Of a DNA stretch of 64,000 nt, positions 21,938 through 32,400 are shown piece after piece (the stretch's first letter is position 1; each line of letters starts with the position of its first letter). The DNA is from Nageia nagi (lineage: Eukaryota; Pinophyta). The notes beneath the pieces are model-generated. The model did not search any database and was not told the origin of the DNA. It saw nothing but the letters and a program-made list of their open reading frames with translations. The stretch is from NCBI GenBank assembly GCA_050084985.1, contig JBITNC010000001.1:76570001-76634000 (forward strand), read 5' to 3'. Both the position numbers and the translations under genes were made by a program.

Positions 21938-22714
21938 TCATTTTCGATGATTTTGTAATATTATAATGTGAATATGGATTTTCATCTCTTCATACAAATG
22001 GATTACTCCCTCATGAATGTATTTTAGACAACCATGAAATGTATATGGGACACATCCCATTTCTTGAATCCATGGTCTACCTAAAAGAATATTATATTGT
22101 TCAATGTTCCCTTCAATGATATATAATGATGTTTGTATCGTCTTACATCCAATGGTGATGGGTAACACTATCGATCCTATTGTTGAACATAAGGCATTAT
22201 TAAATGCCTTTATTTGTAATGATGGTAAAGAAATATGAGAGAAGGGAAGATACAATTCGTGATATGCTAACGTAGATATGATATTGACATCTGACCCTTC
22301 ATCTATTAATATCCTCTTAACAATTTTACCATTTACTTTACCAATGACATGGAGAGGTGGATCTAACCCTTGAAGTCCCTTGTTTGGTTGTCTCTCATGG
22401 TCATAAAAAGAAATTATAGGCTGATGTACCAATGGAGGAACTTGCATTTTGGATTTTTGATTATATGATATATCAATTTGTTTTTCTTGTATGTTTTGAG
22501 TTCCAATATCAACTCCAACTATTCTTACAATAGGTTGATTACTTGGATTCCAGGTGGGTGTCACTTGACTGTAATTAGGTACAATAGATACTGTATTTAC
22601 TTGATATGAAGGAAGTGAGTCTTGATAATTTTTTAAATTTTGATCTAAAATAGAAGTATGGTCTTCAACTTCCAAGTTATTATCTTTGATTGAATTTTGA
22701 GTTCTATTTCTCAA
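21938..22714 (-). CDS. Retropepsin-like aspartic protease region (258 codons, open)
   Basis: A retroviral-type protease would process Gag. The frame is open for 258 codons. Residues 1-110 are a hydrophilic linker; at about 125-140 lies RILIDEGSDVNIIS, with the catalytic Asp of the D-x-G-S type kept; at about 210-217 lies NILLGRPWI, the second conserved protease landmark of plant Ty3 elements. Length and motif spacing fit a functional fold. It is separated from the preceding gag frame by a frameshift near 22717, so translation as one polyprotein would need repair or frameshifting. I list it as CDS because the domain itself is unbroken. Confidence 0.7.
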   Translation of the reverse strand: MRNRTQNSIKDNNLEVEDHTSILDQNLKNYQDSLPSYQVNTVSIVPNYSQVTPTWNPSNQPIVRIVGVDIGTQNIQEKQIDISYNQKSKMQVPPLVHQPIISFYDHERQPNKGLQGLDPPLHVIGKVNGKIVKRILIDEGSDVNIISTLAYHELYLPFSHISLPSLQIKAFNNALCSTIGSIVLPITIGCKTIQTSLYIIEGNIEQYNILLGRPWIQEMGCVPYTFHGCLKYIHEGVIHLYEEMKIHIHIIILQNHRK

Positions 22715-22716
22715 TG

Positions 22717-23591
22717 CTAGATAATTTTTTGTACTATGACCTCTTTGATGGTGATAATTACAATACTCATTTTGGTTATATTTTTCTTTCTTGTAATTTT
22801 TATTTCATCGTATTTAATCTTGACCTTCTCAATTATAACTGCTTGAGTAATAACTTCTTCGAGAGTATTATATTGTTGGATTTGTAATATACTAGCTATA
22901 GGCCTTAAACAATTTTGACTGAATAATTTAACTAACTCCTCCTGAGGTAAGGTATATGGCATGCCATAGAGTATATCCCTCCATCATGAAACAAAGTCAA
23001 TGATTGATTCATTCTGAGATTGTTTTAGTTCTACAAGATCCATAATAGAAGATTCCTCTTTGAAATGAATCCAAAAATGTTGTAAGAACAAGTTTGCTAA
23101 TTGAGGAAATGAATAAATACTATGTCGTGGCAAATTATTATACCATTCCAAGGCTTGGGCTACGAGCGTCATGGGAATAAATGTATCATCAAGTCCTCAT
23201 CATTAGAAATTAGGTAATTTGAAAACTTAAACCACCTTAAATGTTCCTTAGGATCCTTATTTCCTGTAAAAGGAATTATCTTAGGCATTTCAAAGTTGTA
23301 AGGTAATTTCTTCTTAGGGACACTTGGATGGATGGGTTCATTGCAAATATCGTCATATGTCAACTTCTTGAACCTTGATATGTTCATTTCTTTATTCATG
23401 AAATCTTTCATGAAATCTTCTAATTCTTTATCTGTCCAACTACCTTGAGGATGTTTTCGGTATCTTCTATGATTGGTATTTCTTTCTAACTTTAGGTCTG
23501 AATTATAAGATTCATCATCAGAAAGAAATCTTGATAACAATGGTGAAGATGATAATGATGGAAGATTAGAAGGTAAATGATACCCTTGCAT
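22717..23591 (-). pseudogene. gag: Ty3/gypsy gag core
   Basis: Minus-strand frames 23169-23591, 22984-23172 and 22717-22962 join as one gag core. The first holds PFTGNKDPKEHLRWFK, the second VAQALEWYNNLPRHSIYSF with LVELKQSQNESIIDFVS (retrotrans_gag domain), and the third continues with EELVKLFSQNCL. A frame change near 23170 separates the first two, and an in-frame stop near 22984 the last two. The intact family core indicates that particles could have been formed by a recent ancestor. Confidence 0.82.
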
Positions 23592-25394
23592 TGGATTTCT
23601 AAGAGTTGTAAATGGTTGTACTTTATTTTGTTGAGACTTCTCATGAAGTAACCAACTATCTCAAACTTCTTGTTTTACCTTATAAAAAATTTGTTGTTGT
23701 TTGTCAAGCTCTTGCTTTTCTTTTTCTTTGAGTTCTATATTCTTTTCTTTAAGTTTGGCTTCCTCTTCTAACTTACTTTGAACACCTTCATATCTTTTAC
23801 TAAAGTTTATAGTTTCTTCATAATAGCTCTCTATGTGTTTTCTCTTTGCCTCCAACTTCGCCAAAGAGGGTATCTCTCCTACCTTGAATTGTTTAGCTAA
23901 AGCTTTTTTATGTTTTTCTTGCAATGAGGGTTTCTTATAGGAGTAAGGATAATAGAAGAATTTGTTTAAGATCTTACATTGAGGAGTTGTTTGTGAGGTT
24001 CTTACTGAATACAAGGTCATTCTATCAAAATCTTCCATACAAGACTTAGCCCTATGAAGTGTTTTTTGATAGGTGAGGTCAGTTATCCTAGCTTGTGAAG
24101 AGGGGCTTTGAGGTTGATAATCTAAGCTCTCGAGAGACAATTCTCTTTGTTGATTAGAGTAAGAGTCTTGATATCTCCATACTTGGTAATTAAGAGGTGA
24201 TGATAATTGCATCCAAGGTTGACTCTTTTGGTTTGCATAGGTTTTTACATCATGCTTTTGTCTCATATCTTCTTGTCTCATTTTGTCGACAAACTCATTG
24301 AAGGTTTTGTCATGTTGATCATGAGAAGAACATGCTTGTTGTTGTTTATGGGATTCCCTTTGCAAAATATTCTTAGCTTTTTCATCATATAAAATATTCC
24401 TAAGTAATTTATTTATTATAGGGCTATCTTTTTTATCACATTCCCAATTTTTCATCAAGCTAGTTTGATATTTTGAAGGTATTTTTAGTGGGTTTGAACA
24501 ACATTCATCCTCATAAAACTTTGTATCATTATCATGATGTGTTGTTTCCCCACATGGATGTTCATTCCTAAGCTCATGTGTATTAGCTTTGGAAATTTTA
24601 TTTTTATATTTTTCATTTCTTTGTGATTGAAATTCTTGAGATTCAATAATGCAATCTATGGATTTTTTAATTCTTATGTGAGGCTCTCCAATTTCTACTT
24701 GTGATGAGAATGAACAAGTTTCATCCTTGAACTCAAGAATATCATGAGATTCATGGGAATCAATAGAAGGTATTGTAACCTCTAGAAGGGGAGGAGAATG
24801 AAATTACAATTATGAGGAATGTTTTGAAAGGTCCTCAAGATTCATGTCAAACTCCTCTTATTTAATATCATATTCATCCCAAGGTTGGGGTGAAGACATC
24901 AAGGTATCTAACTGTAGGAGGTCATATGATTTAGCATAGGATGTTGCATCAAGGCCTTTGGCATTAATACTCGATTCTACCCTTAGCAAATTGGATTAAT
25001 TAGGTTCAATAGTCTCAAAAGGGGATGCACAACAAGATTTTAATTTGATGAGATGTGTTGATGAGTTTTCAATCTTTATGATGGGCTCATTATTTTCAGT
25101 GTCAAACTCATCCCATGATGAGGGCAAAGGAATGGAAGAACTATACTCTAGCTCTTCATGGGATCTAATAAGGCTTTCTGAGGATTGAAGAAGAGGTATA
25201 GTACATTGTTCTATCTTTGCTAAGTATGCTAAAAGCTTTTCAATGTTGATATAAAAATCATTCTTCATAACCTTAGAAGTAGAATAAGTATCTAAGGTTG
25301 ACTTGGCAATATGTGACCATAGTCTTTGTATTTTTGGTTTTACTTTGATAGAAAAAGGAACATAATTCAAAAGTGCAACCAAAACAAACCTCAT
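23592..25394 (-). pseudogene. Long gag N-terminal extension of unknown function
   Basis: Upstream of the gag core one frame stays open, apart from a few stops, for about 600 codons back to 25394. 24996-25394 starts with MRFVLVALLNYV and contains SWDEFDTENNE; a second, similar PWDEYDIK occurs about 50-60 codons later. 23661-24458 ends in a Lys/Glu-rich segment (KLEEEAKLKEKNIELKEKEK) predicted by composition to be a coiled coil. Stops at 24996, near 24840 and 23661 are in frame with continued coding. I do not recognise a domain. Some Tat/Ogre elements carry an extra ORF upstream of gag; whether this is related needs comparison. Confidence 0.6.
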
Positions 25395-25663
25395 AATGAT
25401 AAAATTCCTTTAAGGCCTTATGAAATGCATTTAAACAAGTAAAATACATTTATGCATACTACCCTCCCAAACATTCATGTCCATTTACTTATCTTATCTT
25501 AATGTGATACAATCAAAAGTTTATTTTAAGTGAATCTTGACCTTAATAAACCCTGTTGTTCTTTTTTAATTATAATGTGATTCATTATCCAACCTCTTAA
25601 TGATGTTCATTAACTCCTTCCAGCTGTGGAAGTTTTATATGTGATAAATTCCCTCTTCTTACT

Positions 25664-25909
25664 AGTCACAATATCTCTTCGTCCTCCAATGGAGTGGTAA
25701 GAGCAGACTTAGTAAAAAGTCATTAAGTGTAGATAAATTAATTAAGTGAGATTCAATTACTCCTCCAAGAGTCACATATCCCTTCGACCTCCAATGGAGT
25801 GGTAAGAGAAGACTTAGTAAAAGTCATTAAGTGTAGATAAATTAATTGAGGTTCAATTACTCCTCCAAGAGTCACATATCCTTCGACCTCCAATGGAGTG
25901 GTAAGAGCA
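25664..25909 (-). repeat. 105 bp tandem repeats in the right LTR
   Basis: Units begin at 25664, 25770 and 25870, each with the CCTCCAATGGAG palindromic core. Counterpart of 14936-15190. Confidence 0.85.
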
Positions 25910-27350
25910 GACATCTTTAAGAGTTTTAATGTGAAGTATATTTCCAAAATGAAATGTGAATAAATTTTACCTCTTTCACTTCACTTATTTCTTATCACTT
26001 AGAATCGCTTGAAGCGCAAAAGTGAGAGCATACTTTGTTAAGTGAAAGTACTTAGTGTATTCGAATCCCTCCAATTCATTAACTTTTTAATATGATTTAT
26101 ACTACCTAAAACTAGATTTATTTCCTTTAGGTTCCTTCCAAATTAAGTGTGATTCATTTACTCCTTCCAATTGTGGAAGTATTATGTGTAGTAAATTACC
26201 TCCTCTTACTAGTCACATATCCCTTCGACCTCGAATGGAGTGGTAATGACAAACTTGGTAAGAGATCATTATGTGTGGATAAATTAACCAAATTAATGAT
26301 AGTGGGAATGTGAAAGAAAAGAAAAATTAATTACTCCTTCTTATCCGGTCTATTCTGGTCACCTTAGATTGCATGAAGTGCAAAGGGAGAGCATAAGTAG
26401 ACAAGATAAAAAGTATTAATGTGTACATACCCTTCACCCAAAACATGAAAATATATACATAACATTATACATAAAGTAAATTAATAAAAAAAAATGCATT
26501 TAATCTTTTCTACCCATTCTTAGATGCATTCTAGGCAAAGGAATCATATTCAAAAGTATCCTTCCATTTTAACAACATATTATATATTTTATTTTATTTT
26601 TTAGAAATAACAAAAGGAGGCAAAACGACCTGGAGTATGAGTCACTGATGTTTAGATAGAGGTCGCTGGCATTTATTTTGAGTCACCGATGTCTGATTCC
26701 AATCACTGGCATTTAGTCTACATTACTTTGTAAATCACTGGTGTTCCTTTTGAGTCACCAACGTCTGATTCCAGTTGCTGGCATTTCTACAATAGATTTC
26801 CTAAAATGCATAGAACGCAAAATTTGAAGTTAGTATATGAAGAAATTCAAATAAACCAGATAACAGAAAGGTAAAATCATTATAAACAAAAAAAACCTCC
26901 CTATCAATAATGGAAGGGCCCTCCTTCTAGCGCCAGAATGTTGCAGTGAAAATAGAGCTGGAATGTAGAATAACATAAAATACAATTATTCTTAAATCTT
27001 CACTGAACCTCAAATTATGTAAAATAGGTAGAAATGTTGTAATTGTAAATTGATATTGATTTTTAGCTCAAACTACAATTTGCCCTTGGAAGGGACTTTT
27101 ACAAATGCCATTTGCCAAAATAAGAGTATTAGATCTCCATTGTTTTTGATTTGCTTACTTATCTCTTTGATATGAACAACCTGTAAATCCTACACACATG
27201 CAAAAGACAATAACATCAAAGCATCTATGTATGACATGTATTAAATTGAAGCTAGCATAAAACAATAAAAGGTATGAGCTCACAAGATTTTGGTAGCATT
27301 ACCCTACTTCAAAATGGGTCCAGATTCTCCTCCAATTGCTTTGTATTGGC

Positions 27351-27366
27351 TTGTATTTATAGATTT
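27351..27366 (-). promoter_or_regulatory. Putative TATA box, right (5') LTR of gag-PR element
   Basis: Minus strand TCTATAAATACAAGCC, identical in its core to the left LTR. As the 5' LTR, this one would drive the gag-PR transcript. Confidence 0.5.
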
Positions 27367-27827
27367 TTGGTGAGACGCTCCAAGGCTAGTAAGGGGAAGT
27401 GAAAAGCCACTGTAGGTCATAATTGACCCCCTCTATCCACATCATCTTAGAAAAATGAAATGTTTCAACTTTCTCTCACTATTTTGGTTTGTATTCGGCT
27501 GTTATAGAGTCACCAACGATTACTAGGCGAACACCGGTGATCATCCCAAAACACTGGTGTTTGTTTTGGGTCGTCGGTGACTGGTTTTCAATTTTTATAA
27601 TAATATTAACATGATCACCAAATAGCCAATTTTTATCGAAATGGGGTCATGTGGCCACTCGTTTTGCATGTACTCGATGAGAGATATCCAATAATGGAGT
27701 TTTCAAGCTTGTTTGAGGCTTGTATAAAGAGTTATGATTAGTTTAGTATGATATATGTTAAAAAGATACTTATTTTATTTATTTATATGTTGTTAACTAG
27801 ATGTAGGATTTATTTTGAGTGTCTACA

Positions 27828-27896
27828 CTTTGTAGTTCTTTTGCACATGATATGGGCATGATTTGGTACTTCTTCTAGGGCGTGAGTCTAAGCATA
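27828..27896. repeat. 69 bp direct duplication, right copy
   Basis: Starts CTTTGTAGTTCTTTTGCACA at the first base after the right LTR; 68 of 69 bases match 14756-14824. Confidence 0.9.
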
Positions 27897-28140
27897 ATCT
27901 AGTGCATACACTAGTAAATGACATTCTAGAAGGGGCTTTTGCCTCAGAATATTTAGATCCATTCATGTTCCAAATCAATTTGTAGCATGAGGATTCTGAT
28001 TGGGATCTAAATTTAGAGGTTTTCTTCCTATAGCAAAGCAAGGTATCCCCTTTTTGAATTTGTAGGCTTCACAAGCCCGAGAAAGCCATATTTGATATTT
28101 TATGCTTGAATGCATGCACTCTAAGTTCACATGAATGCCT

Positions 28141-28520
28141 CTTTTTTTCTTGAATCCATGACTTCGAGAAAGAAGAAAACATAAGCAAATAAATATTTAT
28201 ATGTAGGAGTTCATTTCTAGATACCCAAGAAAATATGGATCGATTTTAGTCAAGATTGAATTCCTTTGAGAAGTAATTCTTGGATATCTTTATCCTAGTC
28301 TTAGAATAAAATAACATCATCATTGCATAAGCTAAAAAAATATTTGACTTGGAAGAGTAAATACAAACTATTAATGCATAAGCTAAGTACATTTTTCAAT
28401 TGGAACAATTAATGGCCAAACTCTAATCATAGATCTCTCCTAGGATCCAAGATGTTGCTAGCCTGCATACTAAATTTACTACAAGTTGAGTAAAGTATAA
28501 GGATCTTACTTCCAAACTTC
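28141..28520 (+). repeat. LINE 5' segment shared with 56663-57050
   Basis: Shares a series of landmarks in the same order with copy 2: TTGAAxCCAT followed by a purine run, ATTCTTxGATATxTTT, ATTAATGCATAAG-like, AGATCTxTCxTAGGATCCA, and GCTAGCCTGCATACTAAAT. Distances to the endonuclease motif agree between copies once the CACTA insertion in copy 2 is removed (about 1190 and 1030 bases). Confidence 0.75.
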
Positions 28521-28759
28521 ATCACCAAAAAAATATAATCAATTAACTACAATCAACACACATAGAGTAGCCCTCTATCCTTCAATTTGCATTGTTGAAG
28601 ATTCAAGAAAAGTAAGATGCTGTTTCAGCTAAATAAGAATGCCTTCGAAAAGCATCCACTAAATAGGGCCAAAAAATAGCCGATCAACAATCTTAGGTCC
28701 AAGTTGTGAATGGGAAAAAACTTCCTCCTCCATTGGTTGAACTAGCAATCAAAACCATA

Positions 28760-29220
28760 TTTGAAGAAGAAAAAATATGAAATTCCAAATCCCTCTACCT
28801 TAGGGTTTGTGGGATCCCCAATATAGCAAATCCATGTCAAGCTAGTAGCAGCTTCATCCAAGAAACTCTTGAGTTAATTGACATCAACTGGGAGAAATAT
28901 TGGGTTGTTTTTTATTATAAATTATTAATATATTTCAATAATATTGAGGAATGCATGAGTGTTTTATGATCTAAATAGAAATTATTTAATCTTTTGAATA
29001 AGATCTATTTGGATGAGAAAATCACACAACTATAAGTTGATGAACTCAAGAAAGCTAGAGAACAAGTGGAAATAGCTTGTAAGGTAAAAAAGTGGTTAGC
29101 AATTCATATTTTACATGCAATCATCAGAGACTCCCCTCCTCTAGGGTGGTCTAAGTTTTTACTTGCTAAATGACACTCTCAGCACCATAAAGGGGGTTAT
29201 GAGGAACTGACTATAGCTTG
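28760..29220 (+). pseudogene. LINE ORF1-like region
   Basis: One frame reads LYLRVCGIPNIANPCQASSS and then ETLELIDINWEKYW, ECMSVL, and, after a stop, VDELKKAREQVEIACKVKKW, a charged heptad-like helix, ending at IIRDSPPLGW. The first part resembles an RNA-recognition-like fold start as seen in LINE ORF1 proteins (inference), and the helix suggests self-association. The N-terminal part upstream is too decayed to read. An RNA-binding ORF1 would coat element RNA. Endonuclease follows within 30 bases in the same orientation. Confidence 0.5.
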
Positions 29221-30060
29221 CTAGAATTGTAATGGTATGACATGGTCCACTCTTGGATCACTTGCAAAAGTAATTTATGGGCATGACATCATCTTAATAT
29301 GTGAGACTCATGAGATTCATAATTATTCCCTACCTTCAATTAGTGGATACTTTTGATGGTCCAATTTTTGTCAAACCACTCATCTCTTAAGTGGAGTGAA
29401 AGGTTTGAGAGGAGTAGCTTCTCTTATTCGAGACTCACTTTGGAGTGTTGTTACATTGGTATCTTCTTATCTTCACTCTATATTTCTTTCATTTAAACTT
29501 TTCCATCCTCACCCACTTTGAGATATTTTCATTGCTATTTGCTACTTTCCCCTTGTCACATCCAATTTTGCTATACATATAGATCAAGATCCTTACCATG
29601 ACCTTTATAAGGATATTGCTAGACACTTAGTTATAGGTGAAGTATTATTGATGGGAGAATTTAATACTCATACTAGGTCTCTACAAATTCCTCTCAATGA
29701 AATCACATAGGATGACATATGAAATCATGAATTAGACCTTAAGGAACTTGGCTTTGTGATATCCTCAATTCATACACAAGTTACTGCTTACGGGAAACAT
29801 CTTTTAGATATGGGAGAATCCAACAAACTCATTATCTTCAATATATTATCTTTTTTTCCTAAATATGAAGGATTCAATTATTTTCCCAATGGTGGTGGGG
29901 CTAGTACCATGGACAATGTTCTTTTTTCTATTAACCTTATTCCATCCATTTCTAAATATAACATTTCTTATCACCCTCCCCCCTTAATGACCACTATTTG
30001 CTCTTACTTACATTTGCTACTATCAGACCTCATACTCCACCACCTTGTTCCCCCACATTC
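29221..30060 (+). pseudogene. LINE apurinic-type endonuclease domain
   Basis: The endonuclease nicks target DNA for target-primed reverse transcription. The frame reads NCNGMTWSTLGSLAKVIYG, DIILICETHE (with the catalytic Glu), SGVKGLRGVASLIRDSLW, MGEFNTHTR (usual GDFNxxxR, with Asp changed to Glu) and, after two stops, the 107-codon frame 29756-30079 with LDMGESN and GGGASTMDNVLFS. This order is that of the EEP family in LINEs. The GDFN-to-GEFN change would probably reduce or abolish activity. Confidence 0.8.
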
Positions 30061-30599
30061 TCCCCTTGAGCTATTATAAACTTGGACTACCATTATTATA
30101 TTACCTATACAGATCATTTACATTATATTTTATCTATATCTCCTTTTCCCACTATTTTTGATCACTTCACTTTTATAGTCCAAGCAATCTAGACAACTAC
30201 ATTGGAATCCTATCCTCATACCATACAAACCCCTCCTTGCCCACATTCCTAGGTCATTTCCCCATGAATATTTGGTATGATGAGGATTACAAACTTGCTT
30301 ATTGAATAATGAAACATACCATTCATTTCTCTACCCATCTTCTAGCAGCTTCTCATAGAGCTTATAAGATTCTTCTTTGAAATTAAAAACCATATGTTTA
30401 TCACCCAACATAGGCTTCATCTTATCCACTCTTGATATTCTCTAAAATCATTTGAGTGCATTATCCTCTCTAGAGACCATGTCAACCATGAGATGAGTCT
30501 TTCCACTTAGACCTCCCATGCTTCATCTCTCTATACCATCCCTAATCAACCTCTTATCAGAGTTCTTCCCCTCCCACTTCTTGCCATATTTTCACTATC

Positions 30600-31165
30600 A
30601 AACTTATGAAGTGAGCTATTAAAAAATTTGGTAAATGAAAAGCAATAGATTTATATGGGTTATAAGTAGAATTTTTGAAACACAGCATTGACTTACTTAT
30701 TGGGCCCCTTTTCGATCTCTTCAATCTTACTATTTTCTCAAGTTTTCTTGATTCATGGACTCAACATATCATCCATCCCATTCACAAAGAAGGGGATCCA
30801 CACAAACCCAATAACTACAAAACCATCATGATAGGACATATATTTGCCAAGCTCTATGCCACAACATTAGATATGCTTTTATCACATAGATTGGAGGATG
30901 AGGGACATAGAGACATGGACCAAGCTAGTTTTCATCAAGACTATCAGAATATAGATCATATCCTAGTTCTCATATCTATCATAGAGAAGGCATGTTCTAT
31001 GTATTTGAGAGTGTTTTGATGCTTTATGGATTTTAGAAAATCCTTTGATACAATGCCTCACCATTTGCTATTTAAGAGACTTCAATTAGTTGGAATCTCT
31101 AGAGATATTTTATATCAATTTCTAGTTGGAAACTTTTTCTTTTAAGGTTTATATGATGTAAGCAC
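30600..31165 (+). pseudogene. LINE reverse transcriptase, N-terminal half
   Basis: Frame 30675-31019 reads FLDSWTQHIIHPIHKEGDPH, NNYKTIMIGHIFAKLYA, DMDQASFH and DHILVLISIIEKA, followed after one TGA by CFMDFRKSFDTMPHHLLFKRL. These are RT blocks 1-4 of plant LINEs, with the FxDFxKAFDxVP motif bearing the first catalytic Asp. After LVGISRDILYQFL the RT reading is lost; the block with the catalytic DD is absent. The same motifs recur in copy 2 at 60270-60600. Confidence 0.82.
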
Positions 31166-31699
31166 ATGGTTCCTCATTCAATTATCCTGGCAGATTTTGG
31201 AACTTCACCCATTTTATTAGATATTATATTAAATGTCATTACTTACTTTTATAGGCTTCAAACATTGGGAGATACCCCTTCTAGGTGTAGAAGATATCTT
31301 TACCTTGCTTTATGCTCTTCGATGGCCATTTTGTTGAGTTTTAGGAGGAGGCAGAGGGTTAGTATTCTAAGATAACTATTATTTTAGAAAGTATTTAGAT
31401 TCATATTGACAGACTTCCACCTTACTCCCTTAAATTTCCATCATAAAATAAGAAGGAAAAATTAATTCATGAGATTTAGAAGGACATCATTCTTCATTAC
31501 ACTTATTGCACTTGGATATCTCCCATTACCCCCTTCTCCCCCAAGCTATCATTTTATCATGAGCACTTTCTCCATATCCAAACTAGTTAGATAGTGCCTC
31601 CTCAATACCTCTAGTAGCCTTTGACACATGGTATAGAGGTCTCCATTGGGCAACTTTGAGTATTATCCCATCAGCTATGGGTTGAAAATGATTAGCATA
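31166..31699 (+). other. Unreadable LINE segment after RT block 4
   Basis: I cannot follow RT blocks 5-8 here, although the flanking pieces belong to the LINE. The distance is too short for a complete palm and thumb region, so an internal deletion is likely. Confidence 0.4.
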
Positions 31700-31860
31700 T
31701 TCTAAGAGAGGAATGGATATGTACATTTTTTCCCCTAGGGCAAGAAGTTCAACTCTACACCATTTTATTTTCCATTGTACAATATACTATGAGATTAGAG
31801 GTAGATTTCAATGTCTCTTTAGGATGACTCATGCTCTATATTGACCTTTTTTAGTTGTGA
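31700..31860 (+). pseudogene. LINE ORF2 C-terminal Cys/His-like region
   Basis: One frame reads RGMDMYIFSPRARSSTLHHF and FHCTIYYEIRGRFQCLF. The latter aligns with FTCLVYYVIYGRYYCLF in copy 2 (about 63670), the C-terminal zinc-binding-like region found in many LINE ORF2 proteins (CxxC...H...C). Confidence 0.6.
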
Positions 31861-32400
31861 GGACCAACATTTCCTGGGGCTTTATATCAAATAAGTAACC
31901 CAATTTTATCAGTAGAAGAGATCTCAGGTAGGTGTCTCCCACCATCAACAATATTGACTTATCACATCTTACTTCACTAGCTTTGATAGACCATAATTTG
32001 ATATAGATATTGGTCAAAAATGACAAGTACTGAATCATCTAGACATCAGTAGGGCCACTAGACAATGCACCTATAGATATTTGAGACTCTATATTAATGA
32101 TAGCTAGAGCTAGATTAATGATTTTCTTAGTATTGATTCAATATCTGATGTTAGGATAAATTAAGAGAGAATCTATCGTATGGATTATATTTATTATATT
32201 TGTGCAGGATTTTGCACTTTTTTGTATTTTTTTATGTTTACTCTTTGGCTAGGCACTTTTGGCCCCCCTACTTGTAGTTTTCATTATTCTACTTTCTCAG
32301 TCCCTTGGGACATATTTGACCTATTATGGACATTAATAATATTTCATTTCATTTCATTTTCACTTAACTCCCTTTAGCCACACTACCTTATAAAAGTAGT
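31861..32400 (+). other. LINE 3' untranslated region
   Basis: Non-coding sequence after the C-terminal ORF2 piece, T-rich with repeated TTTCATTTCATTTCATTTTC around 32340-32360. No clear poly-A tail is seen. Confidence 0.4.

Larger units (their letters stand above)
14829..27827 (-). mobile_element. Non-autonomous Ty3/gypsy-like LTR element (gag-PR only)
   Basis: LTRs of 2252 bp (14829-17080) and 2271 bp (25557-27827) differ by only about 2-3% where I compared them, so this is the youngest LTR element in the window. On the minus strand the internal 8.5 kb holds a long gag, a retropepsin domain, a gag-type Cys/His motif, then about 4.3 kb of tandem-repeat-rich sequence up to the 3' LTR. I found no reverse transcriptase, RNase H or integrase motif there. 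The polypurine tract AAAAAAGGGGCAAAA abuts the 3' LTR. I found no convincing TGG-type primer site at the other end. Element length is 12,999 bp. Confidence 0.85.
25557..27827 (-). repeat. 5' LTR (2271 bp) of the gag-PR element
   Basis: Begins TGTTCTTTTTTAATTATAAT and ends GAGTGTCTACA. Same internal structure as the left LTR: repeats at 25664-25909 (third interval shortened to about 99 bp), CpG-type repeats at 26635-26800 and a TATA box at 27351-27366. Differences from the left copy are mostly C/T and G/A changes, several at CG sites. Confidence 0.92.
28120..32400 (+). mobile_element. LINE-type non-LTR retrotransposon, copy 1 (internally deleted)
   Basis: Plus strand, in order: a 5' region shared with LINE copy 2, an ORF1-like coiled-coil region, an endonuclease domain, the first half of a reverse transcriptase, then a jump to the C-terminal Cys/His-like region and a 3' untranslated region. 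Compared with copy 2, the part of RT after the FMDFRKSFD motif, including the catalytic DD motif, is missing. Ends are approximate: homology to copy 2 begins at about 28140 or earlier, and the 3' end near 32400 is judged from composition only. No target duplication was found. Confidence 0.8.
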
